Source: Gemmatimonadota bacterium (GTDB lineage Bacteria; Gemmatimonadota; Gemmatimonadetes; Longimicrobiales; Gaopeijiaceae). Taken from it: a stretch of DNA of 27,152 nucleotides. A program made the position numbers and the translations under genes. The stretch is taken from positions 1 through 27,152 of the forward strand of contig RFGQ01000147.1 in NCBI GenBank assembly GCA_003695865.1. The letters are read 5' to 3'. Shown piece by piece: positions 1 to 8,177 of this stretch (the first letter of the stretch is position 1; the number at the start of each line of letters is the position of its first letter). Under the pieces are notes generated by a model that saw only the letters and a list, made by a program, of their open reading frames with translations, did not search any database and was not told where the DNA came from.

Positions 1-345
1 CTGCAGTACCGTGACGGCGGGCGGCTGCGTGGTGTCGGGCATGCTCACGCGGAAGCGGATGTCACCGGCGGCTTCGCGGATCACGAGCACGCGGGTCGTG
101 TCTCCCGACGACGCCGACTCGAACTCGCCCTCGAGCGCGCTCACGCTCACACCCGGACCCACGAGCGCGAAGAGCGCCGCGCCCTCGGCGCCGTTGGGGG
201 AGCGCAGCTCGGCCGTGAGCGTGCCCGGTCCGGGCCGACTCGGCTCGGTCCCGTCCCCGCAAGCGCCCAGGAGCGTCGAAGCGCACAGCAGCACCCCCAG
301 CAGGCCGCCGCGAACCCTCGCCGACGATGCACCATGGTTCAGCAA
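1..345 (-). CDS. Lipoprotein of unknown function, 3' end outside window, TTG start
   Basis: The reading frame is open from a TTG codon at 345-343 to the window edge, giving about 115 residues with no stop. A good ribosome-binding site, GGAGGG at 357-352, sits 6 nt before the TTG; the only nearby ATG (335) is in a different frame that yields an Arg/Cys-rich nonsense product. The N-terminus is a lipoprotein signal peptide: Arg at residues 9 and 11, a hydrophobic run LLGVLLCASTLLGAC, and a lipobox Cys at about residue 28. Mature protein starts CGDGTEPSRP and continues into a beta-rich stretch (TAELRSPNGAEGAALFALVG), followed by DTTRVLVIREAAGDIRFRVSM. It is probably exported and lipid-anchored. 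I do not recognise the family; the C-terminus is missing, so no function is proposed. Confidence 0.72.
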   Translation of the reverse strand, partial: MLNHGASSARVRGGLLGVLLCASTLLGACGDGTEPSRPGPGTLTAELRSPNGAEGAALFALVGPGVSVSALEGEFESASSGDTTRVLVIREAAGDIRFRVSMPDTTQPPAVTVLQ

Positions 346-370
346 AACGATCCCTCCGGATGTTCAAGGG

Positions 371-385
371 GGTCTCTAAGAGACC
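371..385. promoter_or_regulatory. Perfect inverted repeat in the leader of the edge lipoprotein gene
   Basis: GGTCTC (371-376) and GAGACC (380-385) form a perfect 6-bp inverted repeat around a 3-nt centre, 25 nt upstream of the TTG start of the lipoprotein gene. It could be a dimeric repressor site or a small RNA hairpin in the leader. No U-tract follows on the minus strand, so it does not look like a terminator. The rest of 346-538 shows no gene. Confidence 0.3.
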
Positions 386-494
386 GTGCCGACCACCCCC
401 CGGCCCGCTGCACCCAACCCCTGGTATTCGGTCACCTACGCTGCACGGAACCCGACCTTACGTCCCACACGGCGCGCGGCCGGTCCCAGGTCGA

Positions 495-516
495 GGCTCG
501 GGCGTCAGGGCGAGCC
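495..516 (-). terminator. Possible hairpin downstream of the patatin gene
   Basis: GGCTCG (495-500) and CGAGCC (511-516) are a perfect 6-bp inverted repeat with a 10-nt loop, 23 nt after the patatin stop codon on the minus strand. No U-run follows, so this is at best a weak terminator. Confidence 0.25.
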
Positions 517-538
517 CGCGGCGTCGTGGCTCTGCGGT

Positions 539-1390
539 TCACGGCCCGGTAGCCGCCGGCCGCTGCGCGCCGCCTAGTGCCCGTCGCGTCGCCTCGTACC
601 CGGCCTCCATGAAGAAGTCGATCCGCTCGAAGTCGAAGCCGCTGTATCCCTCGATGGGGGGTCGCACGAACACCAGGGGCGGCGGCCCCGCCCAGGAGGC
701 GACCGCCTCGCGGCGGCGACGGCCGGCCATGATCGCGAAGACGCGCTCGTGGATGCCCACCATGCCGCGGCCGACCGCCTCGGCCGCGTCGGCCTGCGCC
801 CCGGCCCCCGGATCCACCGCGATCAGCCCGGTGGCTCCTTCGTCCGCCGCGCGCTGCAGCGGGAGCATCTCGTCCACACCGCCGTCCACCAGCCACTGCC
901 CCGCCACGTGGACCGGCGGATACAGCACCGGAAGCGAAGCCGACGCCCATACGGCGTCGACGAGCGAAACGTCCGTTCGCTCACCGGGGCCGAACCACTC
1001 CGTGCGTCCGGTCTCGAGGTCGACGGCGTTGACCAGCAGCGGAAACACGAGATCGTCCCACGAGGGCTCGCCCAGCGCGCGCGCCACGAACGCGCGCAGC
1101 GGCTCGCCCTTGAACACGCTCTGCGCGCGGATTCCGTTGATCCACGCCACGCGACGGTTCACGCGCAGAATGTCTCTGGGGCCGAGCGAGCGGGCCAGGG
1201 TCTCGACCTGCTCCACCGTGCGGCCCAGCGCGAAGCAGGCCCCCACCAGCGCCCCGATGCTCGTTCCCACGATCCCCTGCACGGGCACGTCGGCCTCCCG
1301 CATGGCTCGCCAGGCGCCTACGTGTGCCAGACCCTTGAGTCCCCCTCCCCCGAGCACCGCCCATACGCGTCGTCCCAGGGCTTCGTCCAT
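539..1390 (-). CDS. Patatin-like phospholipase (RssA/YchK type)
   Basis: This 283-residue protein is a single patatin domain, a serine acyl hydrolase that cleaves fatty acids from membrane phospholipids. The oxyanion-hole loop GGGGLKG is at residues 14-20, the nucleophile elbow GTSIG puts Ser at 44, and the dyad Asp is 169 in DGG. The start was placed at the ATG at 1390-1388 because GGAGG lies 5 nt upstream. An in-frame ATG 13 codons earlier (1429) is possible but has a poor ribosome-binding site. There is no signal peptide or membrane segment, so it is probably cytosolic or peripheral. It is transcribed divergently from sufC and shares the 151-nt region holding the Fur-like box, so iron may affect it; that is inference. 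Substrate is unknown. Confidence 0.9.
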   Translation of the reverse strand: MDEALGRRVWAVLGGGGLKGLAHVGAWRAMREADVPVQGIVGTSIGALVGACFALGRTVEQVETLARSLGPRDILRVNRRVAWINGIRAQSVFKGEPLRAFVARALGEPSWDDLVFPLLVNAVDLETGRTEWFGPGERTDVSLVDAVWASASLPVLYPPVHVAGQWLVDGGVDEMLPLQRAADEGATGLIAVDPGAGAQADAAEAVGRGMVGIHERVFAIMAGRRRREAVASWAGPPPLVFVRPPIEGYSGFDFERIDFFMEAGYEATRRALGGAQRPAATGP

Positions 1391-1481
1391 CCGGCCCTCC
1401 ACCCTATCGTTGTGCGCCTCGTGGGTCATGTCACCGATCGGAACCGGGCCGGCACCCGGCGGTATACCCACGCCGGCCGCC

Positions 1482-1509
1482 TTGCGGTGCAAACGAGAAT
1501 CATTATTAA
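1482..1509 (+). promoter_or_regulatory. Candidate sigma-70-like promoter of the suf operon
   Basis: A TTGCGG hexamer (1482-1487) is followed after 16 nt by TATTAA (1504-1509), about 33 nt before the sufC ATG. The -10 lies in the only AT-rich patch of the patatin-sufC intergenic region. Matches to consensus are moderate (4 of 6 each). Confidence 0.4.
1489..1507 (+). promoter_or_regulatory. Fur-like iron box overlapping the sufC promoter
   Basis: The 19-mer GCAAACGAGAATCATTATT matches the classical Fur box GATAATGATAATCATTATC at 14 of 19 positions, with 9 of 10 in the right half. It covers the spacer and part of the -10 of the candidate sufC promoter, a position suited to repression. On the other strand a TTGCAC hexamer (1492-1487), a possible -35 of the patatin gene, overlaps it too. 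Iron control of suf operons through Fur is well known in other bacteria. Whether this organism's regulator is Fur, another Fur-family protein or something else is not visible here. Confidence 0.5.
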
Positions 1510-1541
1510 TAAGAACCTTTCCACCCTGTCCCCGAAGGACG

Positions 1542-2327
<786 letters not shown>

Positions 2328-2379
2328 GCGCACCGCGAACCGCTTCTTCACGACACGCGCTGACGTCGGGTAGGGTCCC

Positions 2380-3795
2380 ATGCCGCAGAACGAAGTCATC
2401 GAAGGCCTCGGCCTCGACGAATACAAGTACGGGTTCGTCGACGAAGAGCAGCACGTCTTCCGGACCCGGCCGGGTCTGGACGAAGAGATCGTGCGCCAGA
2501 TCTCGGCCCAGAAGGAGGAGCCCGAGTGGATGCTCGAGTTCCGCCTGAAGGCGCTGAAGATCTACGAATCGAAGCCCATGCCCACCTGGGGCGGCGACCT
2601 GTCCGAGCTCGAAGACACGCTCGACCAGATCTACTTCTACGTGCGTCCCTCGGAGCGCATGGGCACGTCGTGGGACGAGGTGCCCGAGAACATCAAGCGC
2701 ACGTACGAACGTCTGGGCATTCCCGAGGCGGAGCAGAAGGTGCTCGCCGGGCTCGGTGCGCAGTACGAGTCCGAGATGGTCTACCACTCACTCAAGGAGG
2801 AGTGGGAGGCCCAGGGCGTGATCTTCGATTCGATCGAAGACGGCCTGCGCAAGCACCCCGAGCTGTTCCGCAAGTACTTCGCGACCGTCGTTCCGCCCGG
2901 TGACAACAAGTTCGCCGCGCTGAATTCCGCGGTGTGGTCGGGCGGTTCGTTCGTCTACATCCCGCCGGGCGTCGAACTCGACACCCCGCTGCAGGCCTAC
3001 TTCCGCGTGAACCAGGAGCGGATGGGGCAGTTCGAGCGCACCCTCATCATCGCCGACGAGAACTCACGCGCCCACTACATCGAGGGCTGCACCGCCCCGG
3101 TGTACTCGACCGAGTCGTTCCACTCGGGCGTGATCGAGATCGTCGTGCTTCCCGGCGCCCACTTCCGGTACACGACCATCCAGAACTGGTCGAACAACAT
3201 GTACAACCTGGTCACCCAGCGGGCGCTCGTGCATCGCGGGGCGGCCATGGAGTGGCTCGACGGGAACCTGGGCTCCAAGCTCACCATGAAGTACCCCTCG
3301 TGCTACCTGGTCGGCGAGGGGGCGCACGGCTCGATCCTGTCGATCGCCTACGCCGGAGACGGCCAGCACCAGGACACGGGCGGCAAGGTGGTCCACGCCG
3401 CCCCGAACACGAGCTCGACGATCGTCTCGAAGTCGATCTCGAAGGGGCACGGTCGTTCGTCGTACCGTGGCCTGTGCAAGGTCTACGAGGGCGCCGTGAA
3501 CAGCCGCTCGAACGTGGAGTGCGACGCACTCCTCATCAACGAGACCTCGCGCACCGACACCTACCCCTACATCGAGATCGAAGAGAAGCGCGCCAGTGTG
3601 GGCCACGAGGCCACCGTTTCGAAGGTCGGAGACGAACAGCTCTTCTACCTGATGAGCCGGGGCATGAGCGAGGAAGAGGCCATGGCGCTGATCGTGCGTG
3701 GCTTCATCGAGCCCATCGCCAAGGAGCTGCCCCTCGAGTACGCGGTCGAGCTGAACAAGCTCATCGAGCTCGAGATGGAGGGCTCGGTCGGCTGA
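2380..3795 (+). CDS. sufB: SufB, Fe-S cluster scaffold protein
   Basis: SufB, 471 residues, is the core of the SufBC2D scaffold on which sulfide and iron are assembled. The C-terminal beta-helix region contains Cys381 in VECDALLI and Glu410 in GHEATVSKVG. Their 29-residue separation equals that of Cys405 and Glu434 in E. coli SufB, residues implicated in sulfur acceptance and cluster formation. The motifs LFYLMSRGMSEEEA and IVRGFIEPI near the end are typical. The start follows a GGTAGGG element. The gene lies 52 nt after sufC and 43 nt before sufD, consistent with co-transcription. Confidence 0.97.
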   Translation: MPQNEVIEGLGLDEYKYGFVDEEQHVFRTRPGLDEEIVRQISAQKEEPEWMLEFRLKALKIYESKPMPTWGGDLSELEDTLDQIYFYVRPSERMGTSWDEVPENIKRTYERLGIPEAEQKVLAGLGAQYESEMVYHSLKEEWEAQGVIFDSIEDGLRKHPELFRKYFATVVPPGDNKFAALNSAVWSGGSFVYIPPGVELDTPLQAYFRVNQERMGQFERTLIIADENSRAHYIEGCTAPVYSTESFHSGVIEIVVLPGAHFRYTTIQNWSNNMYNLVTQRALVHRGAAMEWLDGNLGSKLTMKYPSCYLVGEGAHGSILSIAYAGDGQHQDTGGKVVHAAPNTSSTIVSKSISKGHGRSSYRGLCKVYEGAVNSRSNVECDALLINETSRTDTYPYIEIEEKRASVGHEATVSKVGDEQLFYLMSRGMSEEEAMALIVRGFIEPIAKELPLEYAVELNKLIELEMEGSVG

Positions 3796-3838
3796 CGCCG
3801 AGCATCCCGGCACCGGCATCCGGACGAACACGATACCC

Positions 3839-5215
3839 ATGACGGAAGCTTCCGTGATCGAAACCAGCGCGCCCGCCGAGGGCGTCACCGAAACGCTGAA
3901 CCGCGAGGCCGTGGAACGCGCCGCGGCTCAGGAGCCCACCTGGCTCGCCGAGCGGCGGGCGCACGCCTGGGACGTGTACGAACGCACTCCGCTGCCGAGC
4001 ACCAAGCTCGAGGAGTGGCGCTACACCGACGTCCGCCGCCTGCTGGACCTCGATGCGCTCACGCCGGCGCCCCGGCCCGAGGCGGGCACCGGCGAAGCGC
4101 TGCTCGAAGGGCTCGACGGCCTCCCCGCCGGCCTACGAGCGGTCATGGCCGAGGACCGTGAGGCCGCCGGCCACGTCGCCATCGTCGACGGCTGCGTGCG
4201 CCACGTCGACCTTTCGGACGAGCTGGCCCGGCAGGGGATCGTGCTCACCTCGCTCGCACGCGCGGTGCAGCTCCACCCCGAGCTGCTCGAGGAACACCTG
4301 GCGACGCACGCCGTGCCGCCCGAGGAGGGCAAGTTCCAGGCGCTCAACGCGGCGCTGTGGGCCGACGGCGTGTTCCTCTACGTCCCCGCCGGGGCGTCAC
4401 TCGACCTACCGGTGCGCGTGAGCCGCTGGCTCAGCGGAGGGGGCCTCGCCGTATTCTCGCGCACGCTGATCGTGGCCGAGGCCGGGGCGCGCGTCTCGTT
4501 CGTCGACGAGATCGTCTCGGACGACCTCGACGCGCAGAGCCTCGAGTCGTCGGTCGTCGAGGTGATCGCGCGCGACGGCGCACAGGTCCAGTACGTGTCG
4601 CTGCAGCGACTGGGCCACCGCGCGTTCTACCAGGCTGCCCAACGCACGCTGGCCGGCCGGGACGCCACGCTCGACACCCTCAACGTCAGCCTCGGGGCCT
4701 CGGTGGCGCGGGTCGACCTGAACGCCCGTCTGCTCGGTCCGGGCGCCAACAGCGACATGCTGGGGCTCTACTTCGGCGACGGCGATCAGCACTTCGATCA
4801 CAACACGAGCCAGGACCACGAAGCGCCCAACGCGCACAGCGACCTGCTCTACAAGGGCGCGCTCGACGGCCACGCGCACGCCGTCTTTCGGGGGATCATC
4901 CGGGTCCACGAGGGCGCCCAGGGCACCGACGCGTACCAGACGAACCGCAACCTGATCCTCTCGGAGCACGCGCGCGCCGACTCCCTGCCCAACCTCGAGA
5001 TCGAGGCCGACGACGTGCGCTGTTCGCACGGCGCCACCGTCGGGCAGCTCGACCAGGAGACGCTGTTCTACCTGATGAGCCGGGGCATTCCCCAACAACC
5101 GGCCGAGCGACTGGTCGTCATGGGCTTCCTCGGCGAGGTGCTTTCGCGCCTGCCGTTGGGCGGAGTCGTCGACAAGGTCACCCGCGCGATCGAGGTGAAG
5201 CTCCGCCATGGCTGA
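3839..5215 (+). CDS. sufD: SufD, Fe-S cluster scaffold protein
   Basis: SufD, 458 residues, is the paralogous partner of SufB. The N-terminal helical part contains TPLPSTKLEEWRYTDVRRL (about residues 48-66), the signature by which these proteins are recognised. The C-terminal core has CSHGATVGQLD with His397, the counterpart of E. coli SufD His360, which is needed for iron acquisition and cluster assembly. LFYLMSRGIP follows. There is no strong ribosome-binding site before the ATG, so translation may depend on coupling with sufB 43 nt upstream. The last 8 nt overlap the start of the Rieske gene. Confidence 0.96.
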   Translation: MTEASVIETSAPAEGVTETLNREAVERAAAQEPTWLAERRAHAWDVYERTPLPSTKLEEWRYTDVRRLLDLDALTPAPRPEAGTGEALLEGLDGLPAGLRAVMAEDREAAGHVAIVDGCVRHVDLSDELARQGIVLTSLARAVQLHPELLEEHLATHAVPPEEGKFQALNAALWADGVFLYVPAGASLDLPVRVSRWLSGGGLAVFSRTLIVAEAGARVSFVDEIVSDDLDAQSLESSVVEVIARDGAQVQYVSLQRLGHRAFYQAAQRTLAGRDATLDTLNVSLGASVARVDLNARLLGPGANSDMLGLYFGDGDQHFDHNTSQDHEAPNAHSDLLYKGALDGHAHAVFRGIIRVHEGAQGTDAYQTNRNLILSEHARADSLPNLEIEADDVRCSHGATVGQLDQETLFYLMSRGIPQQPAERLVVMGFLGEVLSRLPLGGVVDKVTRAIEVKLRHG

Positions 5216-5522
5216 GTGGGTCGCCGCGGCCGACCTCACGCGTTGTCCGCCCGGCAACATGCTCGGCGTCGAGGTCGAAGGGCATCCGATTCTGCTTGCC
5301 AACGTCGACGGCGACGTGTATGCGGTGGAGGACCGCTGCTCCCACGAGGACTATCCGCTCTCGGACGGCGAGCTGGAGGGTACGGAGGTCGAGTGCATCT
5401 ACCACGGAGCCCGGTTCGACGTCTGCAGCGGCCGCGCGACCTGCCTGCCGGCGATCCGGCCGGTGAAGACGTACGAGGTGGACGTGCGCGACGGCACCAT
5501 CTACGTACGCCTCGGTGACTGA
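5208..5522 (+). CDS. Rieske-type [2Fe-2S] ferredoxin in the suf operon
   Basis: This 104-residue protein is a single small Rieske domain. Cluster ligands are Cys44 and His46 (CSH), then Cys63 and His66 (CIYH) after 16 intervening residues, the pattern of soluble NirD/BphF-type ferredoxins. There is no signal peptide or membrane segment, so it is cytosolic. The start codon overlaps the end of sufD by 8 nt, a sign of translational coupling. The role inside suf operons is not settled. It could deliver electrons for cluster assembly, for example sulfane reduction, or be a client; both are inference. Confidence 0.93.
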   Translation: MAEWVAAADLTRCPPGNMLGVEVEGHPILLANVDGDVYAVEDRCSHEDYPLSDGELEGTEVECIYHGARFDVCSGRATCLPAIRPVKTYEVDVRDGTIYVRLGD

Positions 5523-5547
5523 CGGGCCGCGAGTAAGGAGAACCCAC

Positions 5548-6783
5548 ATGCCGGCCACCCGCACCCTCGATCCCGCCGCGGTCCGGGCCGACTTCCCGAT
5601 CCTGTCCGAACCCGTCGGTGGCCAGCCGCTCGTCTACCTCGACAACGCGGCAAGCGCGCAGAAGCCCGAGCGCGTGATCCGGGCCGTCGACCACTACTAC
5701 CGGCACCAACACGCGAACGTCCATCGCGGCATCCACGAGCTCGGTCGCCGCGCCACCGAGGCGTACGAAGACGCGCGGGCGCGCGTGGCAGCGTTCATCG
5801 GCGCCGATCCCGACGAAGTGGTGTGGACGCGGGGCACGACCGAAGCGATCAACCTCGTTGCGGGCGCCTGGGGCATCGACTCGCTCGACGAGGGCGACGA
5901 GATCCTGCTCACCACGATGGAGCACCACTCGAACATCGTGCCCTGGCAGCTCGTCGCCGCGCGCACCGGAGCGCGTCTTCGCTACCTCGAGATGGACGAC
6001 GAGGAGTGCCTGCGGCTCGATATGCTCGACGAGGTGCTCACCGACCGCACCCGACTGCTCGCGGTGACCCATGTGAGCAACGCGCTCGGCACGGTGAACC
6101 CGCTCGCCGCCCTGATCGAGGCGGCGCACGCCGCCGGGGCGCTGGTGCTCGTCGACGGAGCGCAGGCCGTGCCGCACATGCAGATCGACGTGCACGCTCT
6201 CGGCGCCGACTTCTACGCACTCTCGGGCCACAAGATGTTCGGCCCCACCGGGATCGGCGTCCTGTGGGCCCGCCGCGAGCTGCTCGAGGAGATGCCGCCC
6301 TACCACGGAGGCGGCGAGATGATCCGCGTGGTGCGTCGCGAATCGAGCACCTGGGCCGACGTGCCGCACAAGTTCGAGGCGGGTACCCCCAACATCGCCG
6401 GCGCCGTCGGTCTGGCCGCCGCCTGCGACTACCTCACCGAGATCGGCATGGACGCGGTGCAGGCCTACGAGCACGAGGTGGTGCGCTACGCCTACGAGTG
6501 CCTCTCGGCGATGGAAGGCGTACGGGTCTACGGCCCTCGCGACCCCGCGAACCGCGCGGGCGTGGTGGCGTTCACGATGGACGAGGCCCACCCGCACGAC
6601 ATCTCGACCGTGCTCGACTCGCGGGGTATCGCGATCCGGGCGGGGCATCACTGCGCCCAGCTCGTCATGGAGCACTGTGGGGTCGCGGCCACGGCGCGCG
6701 CTTCGTTCGCCTTCTACAACACCCGCGAGGAAGTCGATCGCCTGGTGCAGGCGGTCGAGGCGGTGCGCCGGATCTTCGCCTAG
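5548..6783 (+). CDS. sufS: SufS, group II cysteine desulfurase
   Basis: This 411-residue PLP enzyme converts L-cysteine to L-alanine and leaves a persulfide on its active-site Cys for the SUF scaffold. The PLP lysine is Lys229 in SGHKMFGPTG, and the catalytic Cys369 lies in RAGHHCAQ, the group II motif. An N-terminal YLDNAAS and a TRGTTEAIN cofactor motif are present. The start was set at the ATG at 5548 because AAGGAG at 5535-5540 precedes it; an upstream in-frame ATG at 5515 overlaps the Rieske gene and adds 11 atypical residues. Group II desulfurases of this type pass sulfur to SufU or SufE; sufU is the next gene. Confidence 0.97.
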   Translation: MPATRTLDPAAVRADFPILSEPVGGQPLVYLDNAASAQKPERVIRAVDHYYRHQHANVHRGIHELGRRATEAYEDARARVAAFIGADPDEVVWTRGTTEAINLVAGAWGIDSLDEGDEILLTTMEHHSNIVPWQLVAARTGARLRYLEMDDEECLRLDMLDEVLTDRTRLLAVTHVSNALGTVNPLAALIEAAHAAGALVLVDGAQAVPHMQIDVHALGADFYALSGHKMFGPTGIGVLWARRELLEEMPPYHGGGEMIRVVRRESSTWADVPHKFEAGTPNIAGAVGLAAACDYLTEIGMDAVQAYEHEVVRYAYECLSAMEGVRVYGPRDPANRAGVVAFTMDEAHPHDISTVLDSRGIAIRAGHHCAQLVMEHCGVAATARASFAFYNTREEVDRLVQAVEAVRRIFA

Positions 6784-6925
6784 GCGACGACCCGCGTGCT
6801 CCGGGGGAGGCCGCGCCGCCGACACGCGCGGGTCCGTGCCTCACCGCAAAGGGTAGGCGCATGGGGATACCGGCGGTGCCCGTCAAACGTTTGCCGCATG
6901 ATTGCTGACGCGACCGGCGCGGGGT

Positions 6926-6955
6926 TTGATCCTGCGCTTGCGGCCTCCCTAGTTT
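6926..6955 (+). promoter_or_regulatory. Possible promoter upstream of sufU
   Basis: TTGATC (6926-6931) and TAGTTT (6950-6955) are separated by 18 nt, 31 nt before the sufU start, in the 203-nt gap after sufS. The -10 match is poor (3 of 6). The sequence continues as TTTACGG, as it also does before the lipoprotein gene at 8178. A weak imperfect hairpin (CGCGTG 6793-6798 with CACGCG 6823-6828) just after sufS may end or attenuate the upstream transcript. Confidence 0.28.
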
Positions 6956-6986
6956 ACGGATCCCCACTTCTGGATCGGAGCGGCGC

Positions 6987-7454
6987 ATGGCGCAAACACA
7001 CATCGACGCGCTCTACCAGAGGCTGATCCTCGACCACTACCGGAACCCACGCAACAAGGCGGCGCTCGCACGCCACTCGGTCGAGGCGAGCCGCTGCAAC
7101 CCGGTGTGCGGAGACGAGGTCACCGTGCAACTCGTGGTCGAAGAGGGCCGCATCGCCCGGGCCGCGTTCACCGGCCACGGCTGCTCCATTTCGCAGGCGG
7201 CGGCCTCCATGATGACCGATGTGGTGCGGGGGCTCGACGCCGCCGAGGCGCTGCGCATGGCGGAACGTTTCCAGGCCATGATGACGGCTCCCGGCCTGCC
7301 CGCCCCCGGGCCCGAAGACCCGCTCGGCGATTTGCGGGCGCTGCAGGGGGTCAGTCGCTTTCCGGTGCGTGTGCCCTGCGCCATGTTGGCCTTCGAGGCC
7401 CTCCGCGACGCGCTGGCGGGCGTCGGCGGCACGCCCTGCCCGCCGGTCCACTGA
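6987..7454 (+). CDS. sufU: SufU, zinc-dependent sulfurtransferase
   Basis: SufU, 155 residues, takes the persulfide sulfur from SufS and passes it to the SufBCD scaffold. Zinc ligands by homology are Cys41, Asp43, Cys66 and Cys131, in NPVCGDE, GHGCSIS and RVPCAMLAF. In B. subtilis SufU they are Cys41, Asp43, Cys66 and Cys128, so the alignment is nearly gap-free. The insertion that separates SufU from IscU is present (about 100-118, Pro- and Gly-rich), and the Lys/His motif of IscU is absent. A GGAG lies upstream of the ATG. The gene is separated from sufS by 203 nt and is followed after 9 nt by ogt. Confidence 0.94.
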   Translation: MAQTHIDALYQRLILDHYRNPRNKAALARHSVEASRCNPVCGDEVTVQLVVEEGRIARAAFTGHGCSISQAAASMMTDVVRGLDAAEALRMAERFQAMMTAPGLPAPGPEDPLGDLRALQGVSRFPVRVPCAMLAFEALRDALAGVGGTPCPPVH

Positions 7455-7463
7455 GGGGGCGCG

Positions 7464-8009
7464 GTGACCCAGGTCGTGTCGGCACTGCTCGAGGGCACTC
7501 CGCTCGGCACGCTCGCGGTGTGGACGACGCCCATGGGCGTGCGCCGCGTCGGATTCGACGCGGACGACCTCTCGATGCCGCACCACACCGACGACGTCGC
7601 GGCGCATCCCACGCTCGCGCGGGCGCTGCAGCAACTCCGTGAGTACTTCGAAGGCTCCCGGCGCGCCTTCGACCTGCCGCTCGACCTTTCGGGCGCCACC
7701 GACTTCCAGCGCAGGATCTACACGAGGCTGACCGAGATCCCCTTCGGCCGCACGGTGTCGTACGGCGACCTGGCCGACGAACTCGGCGACCCGGGCGCGG
7801 CGCGCGCCGTCGGGCAGGCCGTGGGATCGAATCCGTTGCCCGTGCTCGTGCCCTGTCACCGCGTGGTCCGCTCCGACGGACGGCTGGGCGGCTACTCGGG
7901 AGGGCTCAACCGGAAGGTTCGCCTGCTGCGGCTCGAGGGGCTGGAGGTCGAAGGGCCGAGACCCACCAGCCGCATCTATCCCGACGTCCTGCGCCTGCCC
8001 CTCCAGTAG
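7464..8009 (+). CDS. ogt: Methylated-DNA--protein-cysteine methyltransferase (Ogt)
   Basis: This 181-residue suicide DNA-repair protein moves the alkyl group from O6-alkylguanine (and O4-alkylthymine) to its own cysteine. The acceptor is Cys131 in PCHRV (130-134), and the recognition helix ARAVGQAVGSNP (113-124) and the loop GYSGGLNRK (143-151) are intact. The N-terminal ribonuclease-H-like domain is short, as in Ogt. There is no AdaA zinc domain. The start is GTG at 7464, with GAGGGGG 4 nt upstream. The 9-nt gap after sufU suggests co-transcription with it, an unusual pairing for which I see no functional reason. Confidence 0.94.
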   Translation: MTQVVSALLEGTPLGTLAVWTTPMGVRRVGFDADDLSMPHHTDDVAAHPTLARALQQLREYFEGSRRAFDLPLDLSGATDFQRRIYTRLTEIPFGRTVSYGDLADELGDPGAARAVGQAVGSNPLPVLVPCHRVVRSDGRLGGYSGGLNRKVRLLRLEGLEVEGPRPTSRIYPDVLRLPLQ

Positions 8010-8028
8010 CGCCGGCGAGGGGCGTCCC

Positions 8029-8051
8029 CCGGACGGACCATCATCGTCCGG
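8029..8051 (+). terminator. Hairpin after ogt
   Basis: CCGGACG (8029-8035) and CGTCCGG (8045-8051) are perfect 7-bp arms around a 9-nt loop, 20 nt after the ogt stop. There is no U-tract. It is a candidate terminator of the sufU-ogt transcript. Confidence 0.4.
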
Positions 8052-8098
8052 CCGCTCGTTCGGTGGCCGCGGCGGCCGGCCAAGTGCAGCCCGGACGC

Positions 8099-8131
8099 TT
8101 GAATCCCCACCCCGCGCGCCCATCTTTACGG
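8099..8131 (+). promoter_or_regulatory. Possible promoter of the AMIN-like lipoprotein gene
   Basis: TTGAAT at 8099-8104 resembles a -35 element. Downstream, ATCTTTACGG (8122-8131) resembles the sufU upstream region, where TTTACGG follows TTGATC at a similar distance (27 nt there, 26 nt here). No clear TATAAT is present. This is a weak call based on the resemblance. Confidence 0.2.
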
Positions 8132-8177
8132 GTCGTCTTTCCATCTGCCGAACACAGGACTCCAGCCGGAACGACCC

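Noticed and set aside
11..379. 122-codon plus-strand frame at the left edge
   Set aside because: The opposite strand gives a lipoprotein signal peptide with a lipobox and ribosome-binding site; the plus-strand product is Ser/Pro/Arg-rich without a motif.
1441..1480. GGCCGG/CCGGCC inverted repeat upstream of sufC as a riboswitch or attenuator
   Set aside because: The arms are only 6 bp and 20 nt apart in GC-rich DNA, and they lie upstream of the candidate sufC promoter, so they are not in its transcript.
327..1541. Long N-terminal extension of sufC reaching back over the patatin gene
   Set aside because: The extension is a plus-strand shadow of the patatin gene (minus strand). SufC with the normal length starts at 1542 behind AAGGA.
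2328..2379. Possible promoter or small gene between sufC and sufB
   Set aside because: The 52-nt gap has only a ribosome-binding site; no hexamers or open frame are convincing.
5236..6825. 529-codon open frame on the minus strand opposite the Rieske and sufS genes
   Set aside because: Same GC artefact; the sufS and Rieske motifs are on the plus strand.
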